NCBI GenBank assembly: GCA_022763735.1
Contig: JALEQY010000100.1
Span: 1 to 48,255, forward strand
Length of the DNA stretch: 48,255 bases
Direction of reading: 5' to 3'
Source of the DNA: Clostridiales bacterium
Lineage (GTDB): Bacteria > Bacillota > Clostridia > Peptostreptococcales > Anaerovoracaceae
Of the stretch, positions 46,737 through 48,255 are shown in pieces. The position numbers and the translations under genes were made by a program. Below the pieces are notes generated by a model, which did not search any database, was not told the origin of the DNA, and saw only the letters and a program-made list of their open reading frames with translations. Each line of letters begins with the position of its first letter. The stretch's first letter is position 1.

Positions 46737-47252
46737 TTATGCCTGCTGGGATGAACCTACCGCGAACGGATTTGCTACTTCTGCATAATATACATACATC
46801 TGTTTGATGCCGTAAATATCAAGTATCCTTATATTTGGAGTAGCATATTCCTGCAGAATGATGTAATTTATTCCTACGCCTATCAGAAAACCATCAAGAT
46901 CCTGAACGATGTTTGAGCCGATAAGCTGCTGTACCCTCACATATCTTCCGATCTGAGTTCTGAAAATACCATTAAGATACTGTAATGCGTTATAATCCAG
47001 CACTTCACTGTATTCCGGAGGAAGCAGAGGATTTGCAGGAACTGTGAAGGTCGGGCTGTTGGGAAGCACCATAGGATATGACAACGGTGATGTGAAGTTA
47101 CCCCCACCTCCCAGGTCACCTGTCATATCTATCTGTGAAATCGGAATATCGCCGTTTTCCTCCTGAACCGAACCTACCTGGTTGGTATTCTCCATCACTG
47201 AAGTCATATCTGAACGTGGTATCTGCATTAGATAATTCTGGTCTATAGCCAT
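46737..47252 (-). CDS. GerQ-like spore coat protein
   Basis: 171 residues from ATG 47252 (GAGAGGTG about 7 bases upstream); the longer frame would run into cwlJ. A flexible Pro-rich N-terminal half (SYPMVLPNSPTFTVPANPLLPPEYSE) is followed by a compact ~75-residue domain (YLNGIFRTQIGRYVRVQQLIG, FLIGVGINYIILQEYATPNIRILDIYGIKQMYVYY) laid out like GerQ. In B. subtilis GerQ is a cross-linked coat protein needed for CwlJ localisation, and here it directly follows cwlJ. Similarity is moderate, so the name rests partly on context. Confidence 0.75.
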   Translation of the reverse strand: MAIDQNYLMQIPRSDMTSVMENTNQVGSVQEENGDIPISQIDMTGDLGGGGNFTSPLSYPMVLPNSPTFTVPANPLLPPEYSEVLDYNALQYLNGIFRTQIGRYVRVQQLIGSNIVQDLDGFLIGVGINYIILQEYATPNIRILDIYGIKQMYVYYAEVANPFAVGSSQQA

Positions 47253-47269
47253 TTGATCACCTCTCTGTT

Positions 47270-47707
47270 CTATGTTGCAGCGTAATAAGAGGTAGGTATA
47301 TAAAAGCAATGTTCATTTATCCTGTTATGAATAACTCCAACGCGTGTCGGGAAATAAGTCGGACATGTATTGCTGTACGGATTGTGAAAAAACAGCGAAT
47401 GGTCAACACCAGCAAGTATTCCTCCCGCCATGGCCCAGTCAGCAATATCATAATGCTCCTGGGTAGGTATCATATTATATACATTCTGTGAATTATACTG
47501 CCCTCCCACAGAAGTCTTCATACAGGTGAACTGATTTGCCTGTTCGATAACATTCCTGATATTACCACCTTCATTAATCCGCGCGAATTCCCCGTATGTT
47601 ATATTGGCTCTGTTCATTATTACTGTTGCAACACCCTGCATTCCGTCATAGCCTTCTCCGCCTGCTTCACACTGTATCAGCCGTGCAAACAACTCTCTTG
47701 TATCCAT
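47270..47707 (-). CDS. cwlJ: Spore cortex-lytic enzyme CwlJ-like hydrolase
   Basis: 145 residues, Hydrolase_2/SleB-C domain only, with no signal peptide, as CwlJ usually has. Catalytic Glu14 in QCEAGGEGYDGMQGVATVIMNR; the family Phe/Asn-rich end SLFFHNPYSNTCPTYF and IHNRINEHCFYIP are present. It cuts spore cortex peptidoglycan during germination. Next gene is the gerQ-like partner; 51 bases separate it from the GerA-family gene before it. Confidence 0.93.
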   Translation of the reverse strand: MDTRELFARLIQCEAGGEGYDGMQGVATVIMNRANITYGEFARINEGGNIRNVIEQANQFTCMKTSVGGQYNSQNVYNMIPTQEHYDIADWAMAGGILAGVDHSLFFHNPYSNTCPTYFPTRVGVIHNRINEHCFYIPTSYYAAT

Positions 47708-47758
47708 TGCTTCTTTATTCCACCTTTCAATTATCGCTAGGATATCATATGCAGCCGG

Positions 47759-48255
47759 TCATTTTTTTGTTCTGAATATCAGTTTTTTGAGTTTAGCACC
47801 ATCCCATGGGATAAGAGGATAGAGATAAGACGTGCCTGCAACCGTTCTGGTTGCAGCCATCACTGCTACTGATACAGCAAATGCTGCAGCCATTCCCGGC
47901 CAGCCCAGAAAATGTGAAGCGATCAGCATGAACACTCTCACGAATTTTATCCCATATCCGAGTTCTATGCTGGGCTGTGTAAAACTGGCCAGCGCTACCA
48001 CCGCCATGCACAGAATAGTCTGCGGCACAAACCATCCTGATGAAACAGAGAATTCACCAAGGATAAGCGCCCCTATTACGGAAAGGGACATGCCGAGAGA
48101 TTCCGGAGTATTAAGAGATGCCAGCTTAAGACCGTCAATAGCAAGCTCAAGCAGAATAAACTGCCAGAAAATGCTTATGGCGAAGTCTTCCTCTGTAATA
48201 AAGAATTTCAGTGACTCATAGACCGGTATGTCGCCTTCTGCAAACAGCAGATATA
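47759..48255 (-). CDS. GerA/SpoVAF-family spore germination protein, C-terminal part
   Basis: The frame is open from the window's right edge (first whole codon at 48253) to the stop at 47759, about 165 residues. It reads LLFAEGDIPVYESLKFF…, then three to four membrane helices (FWQFILLELAIDGLKLA, SLSVIGALILGEFSV, TILCMAVVALASFTQP, FVRVFMLIASHFLGWPGMAAA) and YLYPLIPWDGAKLKKLI. This is the C-terminal half of the GerA family (germinant-receptor A subunit or SpoVAF). The N-terminal half is outside the window, so the two cannot be separated. Confidence 0.9.
   Translation of the reverse strand, partial: YLLFAEGDIPVYESLKFFITEEDFAISIFWQFILLELAIDGLKLASLNTPESLGMSLSVIGALILGEFSVSSGWFVPQTILCMAVVALASFTQPSIELGYGIKFVRVFMLIASHFLGWPGMAAAFAVSVAVMAATRTVAGTSYLYPLIPWDGAKLKKLIFRTKK

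Overview
The window looks like a chromosomal segment of an anaerobic, endospore-forming member of the class Clostridia. The main evidence is the set of spore genes (yqfC-yqfD, a ylmC/ymxH homologue, cwlJ with a gerQ-like partner, a GerA/SpoVAF-family gene). A V-type ATPase operon, pyruvate phosphate dikinase, a decayed [FeFe]-hydrogenase accessory cluster and AGGAGG-type ribosome binding sites fit the same picture. The family cannot be fixed from sequence alone. Almost every gene lies on the minus strand; the exceptions are a truncated gene at the left edge, ylmC, dinB and an L,D-transpeptidase gene.

Layout. 1-66: 3' end of an unrecognised plus-strand gene. 67-1990: a hairpin-rich region holding an IS4-family insertion sequence with perfect 21-bp inverted repeats (194-1863). 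1992-13339: one long same-strand run. It begins with a complete V-type (probably Na+-coupled) ATPase operon in the order G/H-I-K-E-C-F-A-B-D. It continues into remnants of a hydrogenase-associated cluster (an anti-sigma-like/DRTGG fusion, a chimeric PHP gene, a broken hydrogenase-C-terminal-like gene, an intact 2Fe-2S protein) and ends with a membrane-bound LuxR-type regulator. 13340-13745: a 406-base control region. 13746-19399 and on to 21094: an orphan TadZ/CpaE-like ATPase, a TepA/ClpP-like protease, ylmC, mtnA with an APC permease, and an E2-like acyltransferase with an acyl-CoA ligase. 21257-31935: a parvulin, ppdK, glyQS, a DUF4342 protein, recO, era, cdd, ybeY, phoH, yqfD and yqfC, a conserved Firmicutes housekeeping/sporulation order. 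32019-36643: a five-gene operon (49-aa membrane peptide, DUF308 protein, two flavoproteins, iron alcohol dehydrogenase). 36841-42563: dinB, pfkA, dnaE. 42689-48255: L,D-transpeptidase, the telA-xpaC pair, gerQ-like and cwlJ, and the 3' end of a GerA/SpoVAF gene running off the window.

Themes. Ion energetics (V-ATPase), pyruvate/PEP and glycolytic metabolism (ppdK, pfkA), DNA replication and repair (dnaE, dinB, recO), ribosome maturation (era, ybeY) and spore formation/germination sit side by side. No CRISPR array, rRNA or tRNA gene was recognised. The most unusual points are the multi-deletion collapse of the hydrogenase accessory cluster behind the V-ATPase, the mirror-symmetric hairpin context of the IS ends, an acyl-CoA ligase paired with an E2-fold protein whose catalytic His is Glu, and Spo0A-box-like repeats upstream of the V-ATPase promoter. 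I saw no clearly new defence or mobile system.
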